Positions 55,176-64,000 of a DNA stretch of 64,000 nt are shown one piece after another (position 1 is the stretch's first letter; every line of letters begins with the position of its first letter). Location: the NCBI GenBank assembly GCA_965199865.1, contig CBDATU010000021.1, positions 1 to 64,000 on the forward strand, read 5' to 3'. The position numbers and the translations under genes are program-made. Below the pieces are notes generated by a model. The model was not told the DNA's origin. It worked only from the letters and a program-made list of their open reading frames with translations, and did no database searches. The DNA comes from JAPOUP01 sp965199865 (GTDB lineage Bacteria > Pseudomonadota > Alphaproteobacteria > Rhodobacterales > Rhodobacteraceae).

Positions 55176-55189
55176 TTGACATGGATCAA
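55176..55189 (+). promoter_or_regulatory. FNR/FnrL box upstream of ccoN
   Basis: TTGACATGGATCAA, i.e. TTGAC-N4-ATCAA, matches the FNR consensus TTGAT-N4-ATCAA with one mismatch. It is 108 bases before the ccoN ATG, in the position expected for activation of a cbb3 oxidase operon under low oxygen. Confidence 0.85.
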
Positions 55190-55297
55190 TGATGCTTCCA
55201 CAAAGTTGGTGTAGATTGTGCCCGTGCTGGTTGGAACGGGGCCTGGAATCCTTCTGATTGGCATGGCCGTGCGCTATAGGACGAAGGGAAAGACCAG

Positions 55298-56902
55298 ATG
55301 TGGAATGCCGTGAAGCTGGTTGCCCTGGGGCTGATCGCCCTTGGTGCGGCCATCGCCGCGAACTTTGGCCGGGATCTGGCCTATCAAGTCCATGCCATCA
55401 TCATCCTTGCCACCGCGGGTGGACTGTTCATCTGGACAGTCCGGCGCATGGGCGAGGATGAACGGCCTACAATGACCGCAAGGGAATACATGGACGATGT
55501 CGTGCGCGCAGGGGCGATCGCCACCGCTTTCTGGGGCATTGTCGGTTTCCTGGTCGGCACGTTCATCGCCTTCCAGCTCTCGTTTCCGGCACTCAACTTC
55601 GAATGGGCGCAGGGCATCGCGAATTTCGGCCGCCTTCGCCCGCTGCATACAAGCGCGGTCATTTTCGCCTTCGGTGGAAACGCCCTCATCATGTCGTCAT
55701 TCTACGTCGTGCAACGCACCAGCGCCGTGCGGCTATGGGGTGGCAATCTGGCCTGGTTCGTCTTCTGGGGCTATCAGCTCTTCATCGTACTCGCCGCGGT
55801 GGGCTATCTGCTCGGCAGCACCCAGTCAAAGGAATATGCCGAACCGGAATGGCATGTCGATCTATGGCTCACCATTGTCTGGGTTGCGTATCTGGCGGTT
55901 TACCTTGGAACGTTGATCAAGCGGAAAGAACCGCACATCTACGTCGCCAACTGGTTCTACCTATCCTTCATTGTTACCATTGCCATGCTGCACGTGGTTA
56001 ACAACCTGGCGGTACCGGTAAGTGTGTTCGGATCGAAATCGGTCATCCTCTGGGCAGGTGTGCAGGATGCTATGACGCAGTGGTGGTACGGCCACAATGC
56101 CGTGGGATTCTTCTTGACCGCTGGTTTCCTGGGGATGATGTACTACTTCGTTCCGAAGCAGGCGGAACGTCCGGTTTACAGCTACCGGCTATCGATCATT
56201 CACTTCTGGTCACTGATATTCCTCTACATCTGGGCAGGCCCTCACCATCTGCATTATACCGCGCTGCCCGATTGGGCCTCCACGCTCGGAATGGTGTTTT
56301 CGGTCGTGCTCTGGATGCCGTCCTGGGGCGGCATGATCAATGGCCTCATGACTCTCTCAGGGGCTTGGGACAAGCTAAGGACAGACCCGATCATCCGCAT
56401 GATGGTGATTTCGATCGGTTTCTACGGCATGTCGACCTTTGAGGGGCCGATGATGTCGATCCGCGCGGTGAATTCCCTCAGCCATTACACCGACTGGACG
56501 ATCGGGCACGTGCATTCCGGTGCACTGGGCTGGAACGGGATGATCACCTTCGCAGTGCTGTATTTCCTGGTTCCGAAGCTCTGGAACCGCGAACGGCTCT
56601 ACAGTTTGGCCATGGTTAACTGGCACTTCTGGCTCGCGACCATCGGTATCGTGCTTTACGCGGCGTCGATGTGGGTCGCGGGTATCATGGAAGGGCTGAT
56701 GTGGCGCGAAGTCGATGCCCAGGGTTTCCTGGTGAACAGCTTCGCCGACACGGTCGCCGCGAAGTTCCCGCTATACGTGATCAGAGGCCTTGGTGGGGTC
56801 CTATATCTCGCAGGTGCGGTAATCATGTGCTGGAATCTCTGGATGACCGTCCGGGCGCAGCCGCAGACGGCTGCCAGGCCAGCCCTCGCTCCGGCGGAAT
56901 AG
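55298..56902 (+). CDS. ccoN: cbb3-type cytochrome c oxidase subunit I
   Basis: 534 residues, about 12 or more membrane helices. It is the catalytic subunit that reduces O2 at a heme b3-CuB site and pumps protons. His ligands are visible in LRPLHTSAVIFAFGGNALI, WYGHNAVGFFLTAGFLGM, IWAGPHHLHYTALPDWA and WTIGHVHSGALGWNGMITF. AAGGGAAAGACC precedes the ATG. It is the first gene of ccoNOQP and is controlled by the FNR box. Confidence 0.97.
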   Translation: MWNAVKLVALGLIALGAAIAANFGRDLAYQVHAIIILATAGGLFIWTVRRMGEDERPTMTAREYMDDVVRAGAIATAFWGIVGFLVGTFIAFQLSFPALNFEWAQGIANFGRLRPLHTSAVIFAFGGNALIMSSFYVVQRTSAVRLWGGNLAWFVFWGYQLFIVLAAVGYLLGSTQSKEYAEPEWHVDLWLTIVWVAYLAVYLGTLIKRKEPHIYVANWFYLSFIVTIAMLHVVNNLAVPVSVFGSKSVILWAGVQDAMTQWWYGHNAVGFFLTAGFLGMMYYFVPKQAERPVYSYRLSIIHFWSLIFLYIWAGPHHLHYTALPDWASTLGMVFSVVLWMPSWGGMINGLMTLSGAWDKLRTDPIIRMMVISIGFYGMSTFEGPMMSIRAVNSLSHYTDWTIGHVHSGALGWNGMITFAVLYFLVPKLWNRERLYSLAMVNWHFWLATIGIVLYAASMWVAGIMEGLMWREVDAQGFLVNSFADTVAAKFPLYVIRGLGGVLYLAGAVIMCWNLWMTVRAQPQTAARPALAPAE

Positions 56903-56915
56903 GGAGACCGAAGAC

Positions 56916-57644
56916 ATGGCGATCCTCGAAAAGCACAAAGTACTGGAAAAGAACGCCACGCTGCTGCTGGTCTTCTCCTTTCTCGTAGTCACCATTGGCG
57001 GCATCGTCGAAATTGCGCCGCTATTCTATCTAGAGAACACCATTGAGAAGGTGAAGGGCGTGCGGCCTTACTCGCCACTGGAACTGGCTGGGCGCGACAT
57101 TTACATTCGCGAGGGTTGCTACGTCTGCCACAGCCAGATGATCCGGCCGATGCGGGACGAGGTCGAGCGCTATGGCCATTACTCGCTGGCAGCCGAGTCG
57201 ATGTATGATCACCCGTTCCAATGGGGCTCAAAGCGCACTGGCCCGGACCTGGCTAGGGTCGGTGGCCGATATTCGGACGAATGGCATGTCGCCCACTTTG
57301 TCGATCCACAGTCGGTCGTTCCGGAATCTGTGATGCCGAAATACGGTTTCCTCAAGGACAGGCTGATCGGGCCAAACCATATTGAGGATCTCATGGCGGC
57401 AAACCGTTCGGTCGGCGTGCCTTATACTGACGACATGATGGCGGAGGCGCATTCCGACTTTCGGGCTCAGGCCGATCCGGACGAGGGCGATGTTGATGCA
57501 TTGATTGAACGCTACCCCGGTGCGCAGGCGCGGAACTTCGATGGAGAGCCGGGCATATCCGAGATGGATGCTATGATCGCCTATATGCAGATGCTCGGAA
57601 CGTTGGTCGATTTCTCGACGTTCACCCCGGATCCGGACCGTTAG
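56916..57644 (+). CDS. ccoO: cbb3-type cytochrome c oxidase subunit II (monoheme)
   Basis: 242 residues. An N-terminal membrane anchor (TLLLVFSFLVVTIGGIVEIA) is followed by one heme-c site, REGCYVCHSQMIRPMRDEV, and a second conserved block SKRTGPDLARVGGRYSDEWH. It transfers electrons from CcoP to CcoN. It starts 13 bases after ccoN, with AGGGAGA upstream. Confidence 0.96.
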   Translation: MAILEKHKVLEKNATLLLVFSFLVVTIGGIVEIAPLFYLENTIEKVKGVRPYSPLELAGRDIYIREGCYVCHSQMIRPMRDEVERYGHYSLAAESMYDHPFQWGSKRTGPDLARVGGRYSDEWHVAHFVDPQSVVPESVMPKYGFLKDRLIGPNHIEDLMAANRSVGVPYTDDMMAEAHSDFRAQADPDEGDVDALIERYPGAQARNFDGEPGISEMDAMIAYMQMLGTLVDFSTFTPDPDR

Positions 57645-57656
57645 GGGAGGAAGCCG

Positions 57657-57845
57657 ATGGATACCACCTATAGCCTGCTTCGTGAGGTTGCCGGCAGCTG
57701 GGCATTGGTGATGCTGGTGGTTTTCTTCGTCGGAGTGGTGATCTGGGCTTTCCGCCCAGGCAGCCGCGACACCTACAGGGATACCGCGGACATACCCTTC
57801 CGACATGAGGATAAGCCCGCCCGAAACCGGGAGGCGGAAGAATGA
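57657..57845 (+). CDS. ccoQ: cbb3 oxidase subunit CcoQ
   Basis: 62 residues with one membrane helix (SWALVMLVVFFVGVVIWAF) and a short charged tail (FRHEDKPARNREAEE). It stabilises the oxidase complex. Its stop overlaps the ccoP start. Confidence 0.93.
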   Translation: MDTTYSLLREVAGSWALVMLVVFFVGVVIWAFRPGSRDTYRDTADIPFRHEDKPARNREAEE

Positions 57846-58738
57846 GCGCTGAGGAGCGGAAGAGCGCCGAAGGCTACGGCACGACGGGTCATAACTGGGA
57901 TGGTATTGAGGAGTGGAACAACCCGCTTCCACGCTGGTGGGTCTGGGTGTTCTACATAACGATCATCTGGGGAGTCGGATACACAATCGCCTATCCGGCC
58001 TGGCCGCTGATTGACCGGGCGACGGCTGGGCTGCTGGGATATTCGACCCGTGCAGAGGTGGCGGAGCGGATCGCTGAGGCGGAGGCGCGGAACGCCGGGC
58101 TGCACGCGGAACTCGCTGTCGTGGACTTTTCGACTCTCGCGGAGAATGCCGATTTGACCAATTACGCGGTGCATGCGGGTGCGGCAGTGTTCCGGAACAA
58201 CTGTTCCCAATGTCATGGCGCGGGCGCCGACGGGCTGAGGATGGGCTCTGGTTACCCGAATCTGCTGGATGATGACTGGCTTTGGGGAGGCACGATCGAG
58301 GAAATCGCCTTCACCGTTCGACACGGCATTCGCAACGAGCAGTCTTTCGACTCGCACTGGTCGGAAATGACCGCCTATGGACGCGATGAGATTCTCAGCG
58401 AAATGGAAATAGAGCAGGTTGTCCACTATGTGCGCAAGCTCGCTGGACTCGAACATGACTCCGCTTATTCAGGGCCGGGCGAGGAGATATTCCTGAATGA
58501 ATGCTCGGTTTGCCATATGGAAGATGGAACGGGTGACCCGGAACAGGGCGCACCGAACATCGCCGATGCGATCTGGCTCTTCGGTGGCAGCATTGAGGAA
58601 CTGACGGAAACGGTGACCAATTCCCGCTTCGGCGTGATGCCAGCCTGGTCTGAGGAATTCCGGGCGGGCGGTGGCCTGGACGATGCCGAAATCAACGCGG
58701 TTGCGGTTTACGTTCACCGGTTGGGTGGCGGGCAGTGA
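57842..58738 (+). CDS. ccoP: cbb3-type cytochrome c oxidase subunit III (diheme)
   Basis: 298 residues. An N-terminal block EEWNNPLPRWWVWVFYITII is the CcoP membrane anchor. Two heme-c sites follow: FRNNCSQCHGAGADG and FLNECSVCHMEDGTGDPEQG. CcoP receives electrons from soluble cytochromes. Last gene of the structural operon; the maturation genes start about 340 bases later. Confidence 0.96.
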   Translation: MSAEERKSAEGYGTTGHNWDGIEEWNNPLPRWWVWVFYITIIWGVGYTIAYPAWPLIDRATAGLLGYSTRAEVAERIAEAEARNAGLHAELAVVDFSTLAENADLTNYAVHAGAAVFRNNCSQCHGAGADGLRMGSGYPNLLDDDWLWGGTIEEIAFTVRHGIRNEQSFDSHWSEMTAYGRDEILSEMEIEQVVHYVRKLAGLEHDSAYSGPGEEIFLNECSVCHMEDGTGDPEQGAPNIADAIWLFGGSIEELTETVTNSRFGVMPAWSEEFRAGGGLDDAEINAVAVYVHRLGGGQ

Positions 58739-59075
58739 TCGAGAACCCATACTGGGGGGACGGTCATTCATCCAGTCTATGTGCGTCGACGAAACCGGTC
58801 TGGGCTGACCGCGCTAATGCACCTGGACGGGCGCATTCGTTCCGGGAGGTCGCAGATTCAGGGCGCCGGTCCATTCACAGGCCCGGCTCCGGGATCCAGA
58901 CACCGTGTTCGGGGAGTCGGCGCCACCGGACCGGCAGCGACGGAATGCGTGTTCGAGTGTGTCCTGAAGCCAGGAGGAGTAGGATGCCGGACCAGCCAGA
59001 TAACAGCCTGGCACATCCGCACGCTTTGGAATCCCCTCACGGTCCGGTCCAACGGGCCTGGCTGGGGCTGCTGGC
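58739..59075. other. Gap between ccoP and ccoG
   Basis: About 340 bp with no gene, probably the ccoGHIS promoter. I found no TTGAT-N4-ATCAA site in it, so ccoG may depend on read-through from ccoN or on another regulator. Confidence 0.45.
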
Positions 59076-60491
59076 ATGAACGCGTCCGCCCCTCCGTCAC
59101 TATACGCCGCACGCGAACCCGTCTTTCCACGTCGCGTGAGCGGGAATTTTCGACGCCTGAAGTGGGCAATAATGGTCGTTACTTTGGGAATTTACTATAT
59201 TTCCCCTTGGATTCGCTGGGACCGGGGTTCCCAGCTTCCTGACCAGGCCATCCTGGCGGATCTGGCAGGGCGCCGCTTTTTCTTTTTCTGGATCGAGATC
59301 TGGCCACATGAATTCTATTTCATTGCCGGTCTCCTGATCATGGCGGGGCTCGGCCTCTTCCTGTTCACTAGTGCGCTGGGCCGCGTCTGGTGCGGCTACG
59401 CATGCCCGCAGACGGTCTGGACTGACCTGTTCATTCTTACGGAGCGCTGGATCGAAGGGGATCGGAACGCGCGTGTCAGGCTTTGGAAAGCGAAGTGGGA
59501 TTTCCGCAAGCTGCGGCTGCGGCTTACAAAATGGTTCATCTGGTTTCTGATCGGCCTTGCGACCGGAGGTGCCTGGGTATTTTACTTCACTGATGCGCCG
59601 TCGCTGGCGATGGATCTGGTCCGTGGATCGGCGCATCCGGTGGCCTATACCACCATGGCGATTCTGGCACTGACCACCATACTGTTCGGTGGCATCGCGC
59701 GTGAACAGGTCTGCATCTACATGTGCCCCTGGCCCAGAATCCAGTCCGCCATGATGGACGAGGAGACGATCACCATCGGCTACCGGGACTGGCGCGGTGA
59801 GCCACGCGGCAAGGGACGGGCGCGGGAGGGACTCGGAGACTGCATCGATTGCAACGCCTGTGCCAATGTCTGTCCGGTGGGAATTGACATCCGTGATGGC
59901 CAGCAGCTCGCCTGCATTACCTGCGGGCTCTGCATTGACGCCTGCGACGATGTCATGGCCAGGACGGGAAGGCCACGCGGGCTTGTCGATTACCTTGCGC
60001 TCACCGATGAGGTAAGAGAGCGTGCGGGCCAGCCGGCGAAAGCGATCTGGAAACATGTGCTACGTCCGCGAACGATCCTCTATTCCGCGCTTTGGTCGAT
60101 CGTCGGACTGGGCCTGCTGATCGCGCTGTTCATCAGATCAGACATTGAGGTCACCGTAGCTCCCATCCGCAACCCAACCTTCGTCACCCTGTCAGACGGT
60201 TCGATTCGCAATGCCTACGATCTTCGGCTCAGGAACAAGAATGCGGAGGATCGGCCGTTCCTGATTTCGGTCAAGGGAGATCCAGGTCTTCACATCCGGC
60301 TTGAGGGAACCGCTTACCAGTCTGTCACCGTCCCCGCGGACAGTACCATGCTGCAGCGGGTCTATGTCGTCGCGCCGCGTGGATCCGGGCCTGCCGCCAC
60401 CGGGCGCACGGATATCCGATTCTGGGTGGAAGATCTGTCAAACGGTGATCGCGTGCATAGGGACAGCGTGTTCAATGGGGTTGGACCATGA
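59076..60491 (+). CDS. ccoG: Cytochrome c oxidase accessory protein CcoG (RdxA/FixG)
   Basis: 471 residues. It has about 5 membrane helices and two 4Fe-4S ferredoxin sites: CIDCNACANVCPVGIDI and ACITCGLCIDACDDVM. Further Cys pairs are in VWCGYACPQTVW and CIYMCPWPRIQS. The C-terminal domain is the periplasmic FixG-type Ig-like fold. CcoG reduces Cu(II) for the CuB site of CcoN. Its stop overlaps the ccoH start. Confidence 0.95.
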   Translation: MNASAPPSLYAAREPVFPRRVSGNFRRLKWAIMVVTLGIYYISPWIRWDRGSQLPDQAILADLAGRRFFFFWIEIWPHEFYFIAGLLIMAGLGLFLFTSALGRVWCGYACPQTVWTDLFILTERWIEGDRNARVRLWKAKWDFRKLRLRLTKWFIWFLIGLATGGAWVFYFTDAPSLAMDLVRGSAHPVAYTTMAILALTTILFGGIAREQVCIYMCPWPRIQSAMMDEETITIGYRDWRGEPRGKGRAREGLGDCIDCNACANVCPVGIDIRDGQQLACITCGLCIDACDDVMARTGRPRGLVDYLALTDEVRERAGQPAKAIWKHVLRPRTILYSALWSIVGLGLLIALFIRSDIEVTVAPIRNPTFVTLSDGSIRNAYDLRLRNKNAEDRPFLISVKGDPGLHIRLEGTAYQSVTVPADSTMLQRVYVVAPRGSGPAATGRTDIRFWVEDLSNGDRVHRDSVFNGVGP

Positions 60492-60952
60492 CTGACAGGG
60501 AGCTGACCGGACGAACCGTCTTCCTGATTCTGGTATCGGCATTCGGTGTCGTGGTCGGGGTGAACGCCATCATGGCGGCGCTGGCGATCGGCACCTTTCC
60601 GGGACTTGAAACCAGAAATTCCTATGCAGCAAGCCAGACATTCGAAGCCGACCGTACCGCCCAGCTCGCCCTTGGCTGGGAGGTATCGGTGACATTTGAC
60701 GCTGGTCTTCTGCGTCTCTCCATAGTCGACGCCAAAGGATTGCCTGTCGAACCCGTCGCTTTGGACGCGACGCTCGGCCGCGCTACCCATGTCAACGAAG
60801 ACATCGAACCGGAGCTCAGGTTTGACGGAATGGCCCATGTCGCTTCTGTCGACCTGGCCCCCGGGAACTGGAACCTGCGGTTCAGGGCGACCGCTGCTGA
60901 TGGTGCCGAGTTCAGGCAACGTGTCGTTCTCTATGTGGATGAGCGGTCATGA
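60488..60952 (+). CDS. ccoH: FixH/CcoH family assembly protein
   Basis: 154 residues. One N-terminal membrane helix (FLILVSAFGVVVGVNAIMAA) is followed by a periplasmic FixH domain with ENREL-type hydrophobic pattern and a HVASVDLAPGNWNLRFRAT block. FixH is needed for cbb3 assembly. It overlaps ccoG and ccoI by four bases each. Confidence 0.92.
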   Translation: MTDRELTGRTVFLILVSAFGVVVGVNAIMAALAIGTFPGLETRNSYAASQTFEADRTAQLALGWEVSVTFDAGLLRLSIVDAKGLPVEPVALDATLGRATHVNEDIEPELRFDGMAHVASVDLAPGNWNLRFRATAADGAEFRQRVVLYVDERS

Positions 60953-63138
60953 CCAGCCACGCGGAGGCTGGCGCTGTTCGTTCTCACGACGCGGTTTCCA
61001 GGAGTGAGCTGGCCACTGCACCGTCTAGGGCGGGTAAAACGCGGATTTTGCTGAGTCTGCCGGACATTCACTGCGCAGGCTGCATTGCGGGTGTTGAACG
61101 GGCGCTGAACGCGATGCCAGAAGTGCATGATGCACGGGTGAACCTGACTCTGAAGCGTGCGACGGTCAGGGCTGCTTCCGGTACGGATGCCCGGGAAATT
61201 GCCGATGCACTGGCCCATCAGGGCTATCGGGCGCAGGAACTCGATTCCGATTCCCTGGTCAGGGGTCGTGCCGACGGGGCGGATCGTGAGCTTCTGATGC
61301 GACTTGGCGTAGCCGGGTTCGCGATGATGAACGTGATGCTGCTATCCGTAGCCGTCTGGTCGGGTGCTGCGGATGCTACGCGTGATCTGTTCCACTGGAT
61401 TAGCGCGATGATCGCCATTCCAACCGTCGCGTATTCGGGCAAGCCTTTTTTCCGCAATGCATGGAGCGCATTGCGGGTCGGTCAGCTGAACATGGACGTT
61501 CCGATTTCGCTCGCGATCCTCCTGGCAGTGGGTCTTTCGCTTCATGAGACCTCTCTACATGGCGAGCATGCGTATTTCGACGCGGCGCTGTCGCTGACAT
61601 TCTTTCTGCTTGCTGGCCGGTATCTCGACCATCGTACCCGCGCTGCAGCGCGTTCGGCGGCGGCGGAGCTCGCGGCGCTGGAGTCGCCGCGGGCACTGAA
61701 GGTCAGTGACGGTGGCGAATGCATGGTTCCCGTCGTGGAGATCGAACCGGGGGATCTCGTACGAATCCTGCCAGGTGACCGGGTGCCCGTTGACGGGGTG
61801 GTCGAGTCTGGTTGTTCCGACATTGACCGGTCGCTGCTGACCGGTGAGAGCCTTCCTGTCTCCGCCAGCAGCGGCACATCAGTGAGTGCGGGTGAGATCA
61901 ACCTGACCGGGATGCTGACCGTTCGGGCGAATGCGGCCGGGGCGGACAGCGCGCTGCATCGGCTTGCGGGCCTTGTCGCGGTGGCGGAACAGGCACGCGA
62001 CCGCTATGCGTCACTGGCCGACCGGGCGTCGCGAATATATGCGCCAGTTGTCCATCTTCTGGCGCTTGCGGCCTTTATCGCCTGGATGGCCGTGTCAGGC
62101 GACGCGCGCCTGTCACTTAACATCGCGGTGGCCGTTCTGATCATCACCTGTCCCTGCGCTCTTGGCCTTGCCGTGCCTGCGGTTTCCGCGGCGGCAAGCG
62201 GGCGGCTGTTCCGGCGCGGTCTGCTGGTCAAGAACGCTACGGCTCTGGAGCGTTTGGCCGAGGTTGACACGGTCGTTTTTGACAAGACAGGTGTTCTGAC
62301 GGAAGGCGTCCCGCGGCTTTCCGGAGTCTCGGGCCATAATGTTTCGGACCTTGCCCTGGCGCGGGCGCTTGGGCGAGGATCCTCGCATCCACTGGCGACG
62401 GCTCTGGCAGCGATTGATGCCGAAATGCTTCCAGACGCTGAGAGATGCGACGCCGAGGTGACGAATCTCCGTGAACAGCCCGGTTTCGGCGTTGAAGCGG
62501 AATGGAGAGGTCAGACAGTTCGCCTGGGACGGGCGGGCTGGGTTGGTGCACCGCCGGTTTCAGGGACCGCGACCTACCTTCACGTGGGGAATCGCAACGT
62601 GCCGTTCCGTTTCACGGACAGCCTGCGCAAAGGTGCGCCGGAAGCGGTGGCCGCTCTGAAAGAGAAGGGCATGACGGTTATCCTGCTTTCCGGGGATCAT
62701 CCCGCTGCGGTTGCAGACATAGCGGCCCGGACTGGCATTGAGGCATTTGAAGCGCAGGTGCTGCCAGAGGAGAAGGCGCTCTATGTCAAACGGCTGCGCG
62801 AGCACGGACATCGGGTCCTGATGGTGGGCGACGGCCTTAACGACACCGCTGCGCTAGCGGCTGCGCATGCATCGGTCTCGCTGGCTTCGGCGTTGGACGC
62901 CGCCCGTGCGGTTTCCGACATCGTGCTTTGTGGCAGCTCGCTTGATCCGATACCGGAGGCGGTGATGACAGCGCGCCATGCCCGTCGGCGGATCAAGGAA
63001 AATTTTGCCATCGCCGCGCTATACAACGCTGTCGCGATTCCCGTGGCGCTTCTCGGCTTTGCGACACCTCTCGCGGCTGCGCTTGCCATGTCGACCTCGT
63101 CCGTGTCAGTCTCGCTCAACGCGCTGCGGCTGAGGTGA
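60949..63138 (+). CDS. ccoI: Copper-translocating P1B-type ATPase CcoI (FixI)
   Basis: 729 residues. An N-terminal heavy-metal domain contains IHCAGCIAGVERALNAMPEV. Then come the P-type ATPase motifs: LTGESLPV, CPCALGLAVPAVSAAASGRL (the membrane Cu site), FDKTGVLTEG (phosphorylated Asp), and MVGDGLNDTAALAAAHASVS. It exports or supplies copper for the CcoN active site. It overlaps ccoH. Confidence 0.96.
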   Translation: MTSHAEAGAVRSHDAVSRSELATAPSRAGKTRILLSLPDIHCAGCIAGVERALNAMPEVHDARVNLTLKRATVRAASGTDAREIADALAHQGYRAQELDSDSLVRGRADGADRELLMRLGVAGFAMMNVMLLSVAVWSGAADATRDLFHWISAMIAIPTVAYSGKPFFRNAWSALRVGQLNMDVPISLAILLAVGLSLHETSLHGEHAYFDAALSLTFFLLAGRYLDHRTRAAARSAAAELAALESPRALKVSDGGECMVPVVEIEPGDLVRILPGDRVPVDGVVESGCSDIDRSLLTGESLPVSASSGTSVSAGEINLTGMLTVRANAAGADSALHRLAGLVAVAEQARDRYASLADRASRIYAPVVHLLALAAFIAWMAVSGDARLSLNIAVAVLIITCPCALGLAVPAVSAAASGRLFRRGLLVKNATALERLAEVDTVVFDKTGVLTEGVPRLSGVSGHNVSDLALARALGRGSSHPLATALAAIDAEMLPDAERCDAEVTNLREQPGFGVEAEWRGQTVRLGRAGWVGAPPVSGTATYLHVGNRNVPFRFTDSLRKGAPEAVAALKEKGMTVILLSGDHPAAVADIAARTGIEAFEAQVLPEEKALYVKRLREHGHRVLMVGDGLNDTAALAAAHASVSLASALDAARAVSDIVLCGSSLDPIPEAVMTARHARRRIKENFAIAALYNAVAIPVALLGFATPLAAALAMSTSSVSVSLNALRLR

Positions 63139-63142
63139 GCCA

Positions 63143-63301
63143 TTGGACGTTCTGGTCGTTCTGATTCCTGTATCGCTGTTTCTGGGAGGCTTGGGGCTTG
63201 CCGCGTTCTTCTGGACACTCAGATCCCGCCAATACGACGATCCGGAAGGCGACTCGCGGCGCATATTGACGGATGAGCATGATGACCGGCCCGCGCCGTG
63301 A
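63143..63301 (+). CDS. ccoS: cbb3 oxidase maturation protein CcoS
   Basis: 52 residues starting with TTG 63143, four bases after ccoI. It reads MDVLVVLIPVSLFLGGLGLA, then AFFWTLRSRQYDDPEGDSRR, then ILTDEHDD. The N-terminal helix followed by RSRQYDDPEGD and RRIL is the CcoS signature. It is needed for cofactor insertion in CcoN. It is short and uses a TTG start, so it is easily missed. Confidence 0.9.
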   Translation: MDVLVVLIPVSLFLGGLGLAAFFWTLRSRQYDDPEGDSRRILTDEHDDRPAP

Positions 63302-64000
63302 TCCGCTCGCGGTTCCTTTCGATTGACTGTCGAAGGGCGGCGTATCCGTCCCGGATTCCGCTCCCTTGGCCCTGCCTTTTCGCAGTTCCCGCAGGAAGTC
63401 CTTCAGCAGGGTAGTGATCGGATTCAGTTTCGTATCAATATACGGCAGGTCGGCGACGAGGATGGTGGTTTTTCTGAGGCTCTCCGTCAAGATGGATTCT
63501 CCCGACTGGCGGCGCGCTTCACGACCCGTCTGGCGCCGGACACCGACAGCGGCCCATGACTGTTCCCGTCAAAACGGACGTCGCCGTCGCGCCAACAGGC
63601 GACATCTACCACCAGCGTCCCCACGTCAAACATTCATTTGGATCAGGTTGTCTATCGTTGGGGTCAATGCCAGTTCTCGACTTATGTGCATCCGCCGGTT
63701 TGCGGCAGGTTGCGCAACATCCATCAATCGCAGGACACTGATTCGGAACAAAAGGAGAATATTTCAAGTTGACCTACTCGCAACAATTTCTATTTCAAAA
63801 GCGATAGACCATGGGGTCAGGAAAGAGGGCTTGACAGGCATGAGCCCATAGCAGCTCCTGCGTCAACCTCACGAGAACCGCCTGTCCAAACCACCGGCAC
63901 TCATCTGCTAGGAAACTGTGACTCCTTCCGAGAGGCGGAATTCATCATACCATGCGGTTCAGTACCAATCCGACATTCCTTGTTTGGCAGGTCGCTCCTC
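63302..64000. other. Gene-free right edge
   Basis: About 700 bp with no recognised gene on either strand. A minus-strand frame (63490-63116) overlaps ccoS and has no family resemblance. Confidence 0.45.

Noticed and set aside
63116..63490. Minus-strand 124-codon frame at the right edge
   Set aside because: It overlaps ccoS antisense and has no recognisable domain.

Overview
The window looks like chromosome of a Rhodobacterales-type alphaproteobacterium. Lineage markers are the murA-DUF2948-hisD-UPF0262-phosphatase operon, the pyrB / degenerate dihydroorotase / plsY run, a plant-type glutamate-cysteine ligase, and FnrL close to a complete ccoNOQP-ccoGHIS cluster with an FNR box. Core genes are interleaved with IS debris, broken genes and accessory islands.

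Layout. 1-2.3 kb: no gene, then a decayed IS1634-like transposase. 2.3-8.9 kb: a DsbD N-domain protein, an RND efflux pump with its adaptor, and MoaB. 9-19 kb: an accessory RiPP island between moaB and a uracil-DNA glycosylase gene. It holds a fused RRE/ThiF-like/YcaO cyclodehydratase, a SagB-type dehydrogenase, a methyltransferase, three tandem precursor genes with nitrile-hydratase-like (NHLP) leaders, and a protein of unknown function. 19-24.7 kb: UDG, pyrimidine genes, plsY, gshA. 25-26.3 kb: a broken Fic gene and a TnpB remnant. 26.6-30.8 kb: the murA-hisD operon. 30.9-34.5 kb: two tRNA-Thr genes, tdh, a TauE/SafE permease. 34.7-45.6 kb: a divergent catabolic/uptake region (ttdAB-like dehydratase, an amber-interrupted FAD oxidoreductase, gamma-glutamyltransferase; opposite them an M24 peptidase and a five-gene Liv ABC transporter). 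46-47 kb: a broken trypsin-like protease. 47.2-51.8 kb: hemE, hemC, a GlcD-like FAD oxidase, fnrL. 51.7-55.2 kb: an AbiE toxin-antitoxin operon with a truncated third gene, then an IS256-family element. 55.2-63.3 kb: cbb3 oxidase and its assembly genes.

The most interesting system is the RiPP island. The three precursors share an almost identical 85-residue leader ending in Gly-Gly, but carry different cores of only 6-7 residues (VAGNCW, GNMGCW, GRWGFCG). Each core has one Cys at or next to the C-terminus. With a YcaO cyclodehydratase and an FMN dehydrogenase nearby, the simplest prediction is a tiny thiazole-containing peptide, perhaps methylated. The precursor array arose by duplication of a unit that also carried the start of the methyltransferase gene, and two dead 5' copies of that gene remain between the precursors. 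No exporter or leader peptidase is visible in the window.

The respiratory region is coherent. FnrL probably activates ccoN through the TTGAC-N4-ATCAA site, CcoGHIS mature the oxidase, and HemE/HemC supply tetrapyrrole. An IS256-type element ends 9 bp before that FNR site.
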